Positions 63,386 through 64,000 of a DNA stretch of 64,000 nt are shown piece by piece; position 1 is the first letter of the stretch; every line of letters starts with the position of its first letter. The translations under genes were made by a program, and so were the position numbers. The notes beneath the pieces were generated by a model. It searched no databases, was not told the DNA's origin, and saw nothing but the letters and a program-made list of their open reading frames with translations. The stretch comes from Chrysogorgia sp. JL179-B06 (Eukaryota; Cnidaria; Anthozoa; Scleralcyonacea; Chrysogorgiidae): positions 733,501 to 797,500 of the forward strand of contig JAYKKM010000204.1 of assembly GCA_035772405.1 (NCBI GenBank), read 5' to 3'.

Positions 63386-64000
63386 ATGGCGTCAAAATGG
63401 AAGGGAGCATACGATAGTGGGAGAAAGTACAATAGAGTGTGGGAAAGTAAATTTACGCGGGTCACAAAAGCTTTGCACGCCAGTGAAGATGCTTTTTGTA
63501 AGCTGTGTCATGCCACGATGAAACCTAAACAATCCAGTTTAACGAAACACGAAAAAAGTGACAAACACATGCAGCGCGTCAAACTTTCTACTCTAATGAA
63601 GCCCATCCAAGTCATACGTGCCCCGAAGGTTGCAGACGAAGTAAAGGTCGCAGAGATTGAGCTAGCCGTCACAATGGCATGTCATTCGGCACTTTTGACT
63701 GCGGATCATCTCAGAGAGGTAATCGCGTGCAATGCGCAAGGAAGCAAACTTGAGAACATTAGATTGCACAGAAGGAACTGCACAAAAATTTTGACAAATG
63801 TTGTCAGTCCAGCACGGAAGGAAGAGTTGATCGCTGATGTCCAGCGAAAGAAGTTCTCCTTAATTTTCGATGAAACAACCGATGTTTCTACTGCAAAACA
63901 GCTCTGCGTTATCGTACGGTATTACAGCGAAGCCGAGAAGAAGATCCTCACAGCGTTTGTTGACCTAATTCCAGTTATTCACACTTGTGCAGACGACCTT
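63386..64000 (+). CDS. BED-finger/hAT-like transposase-derived gene, runs off window
   Basis: An ATG opens a frame that stays open for 205 codons to the window edge. A BED-like zinc finger lies at about residues 33-62 (FCKLCHA...LTKHEKSDKH). A hAT-type catalytic strand with its first acidic residue follows at about 158-170 (SLIFDETTDVS), then LCVIVRYY. The layout matches ZBED/SCAND3-like proteins derived from hAT transposases; full relatives are about 600 residues. No stops or shifts so far, unlike the neighbouring hAT copy, so it may be a live transposon or a domesticated gene. Confidence 0.8.
   Translation, partial: MASKWKGAYDSGRKYNRVWESKFTRVTKALHASEDAFCKLCHATMKPKQSSLTKHEKSDKHMQRVKLSTLMKPIQVIRAPKVADEVKVAEIELAVTMACHSALLTADHLREVIACNAQGSKLENIRLHRRNCTKILTNVVSPARKEELIADVQRKKFSLIFDETTDVSTAKQLCVIVRYYSEAEKKILTAFVDLIPVIHTCADDL

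Noticed and set aside
1..64000. Free virus or bacterial contig
   Set aside because: Spliced exon borders, SINEs, LINEs, hAT and Penelope-like elements show integrated animal DNA.

Overview
The window looks like AT-rich genomic DNA of a metazoan, most plausibly an early-branching marine invertebrate such as a sponge or cnidarian. It has spliced gene remnants with GT-AG borders, tRNA-derived SINEs, CR1/L2-like LINEs, hAT elements, a Penelope-like retroelement and a Polinton/Maverick. The species cannot be named from sequence alone. Nothing points to a bacterial or free viral contig.

Layout. 330-40629 is bounded by one pair of inverted repeats and carries Polinton genes at both ends: on the left a packaging ATPase, a capsid-like protein, a chromodomain integrase and a penton-like protein; on the right a fibre-like protein, a BRO-N/nuclease protein, small membrane and coiled-coil proteins, a VLTF3-like factor and a split protein-primed DNA polymerase B. 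The two gene sets do not overlap and together make about 16 kb, a normal Polinton length, so I read them as one element split by about 24 kb of later DNA (7.8-31.8 kb). Most of its genes have a TATA-like motif directly before the start codon, like a virus late-promoter system. Both ends carry a second, inverted copy of the terminal repeat and can fold into hairpins.

Inside the split: a foldback repeat (8.4-9.2 kb), a decayed spliced P-loop gene (9.5-11.7 kb), a Thr/Pro repeat ORF (13.1-13.5 kb), a decayed gene with a Cys/His block like those of KDZ-type transposon proteins (15.5-16.2 kb), a broken CR1/L2 LINE (16.4-18.3 kb), and a 13.4-kb unit with short inverted ends and ACAGATATGT-type subterminal repeats (18.3-31.8 kb). 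That unit contains a young Penelope-like element (20459-26969) with two 1095-bp pseudo-LTRs, each carrying a hammerhead ribozyme. It is flanked by two nearly identical copies of a 1.57-kb host segment, as if inserted with a giant target-site duplication.

Right of the Polinton (40.6-64 kb) lie decayed spliced genes (43-47.5 kb; 50.1-50.6 kb; an HMG-box/PHD-finger relic at 56.5-57.8 kb), several long perfect palindromes, a LINE that lost its catalytic YxDD segment, a Ty3/Gypsy-like relic, a hAT transposon with perfect 8-bp target duplications (58307-61513), a broken reverse-transcriptase relic, and an intact BED-finger/hAT-like ORF that runs off the end. Almost every coding sequence belongs to a mobile element or looks transposon-related.
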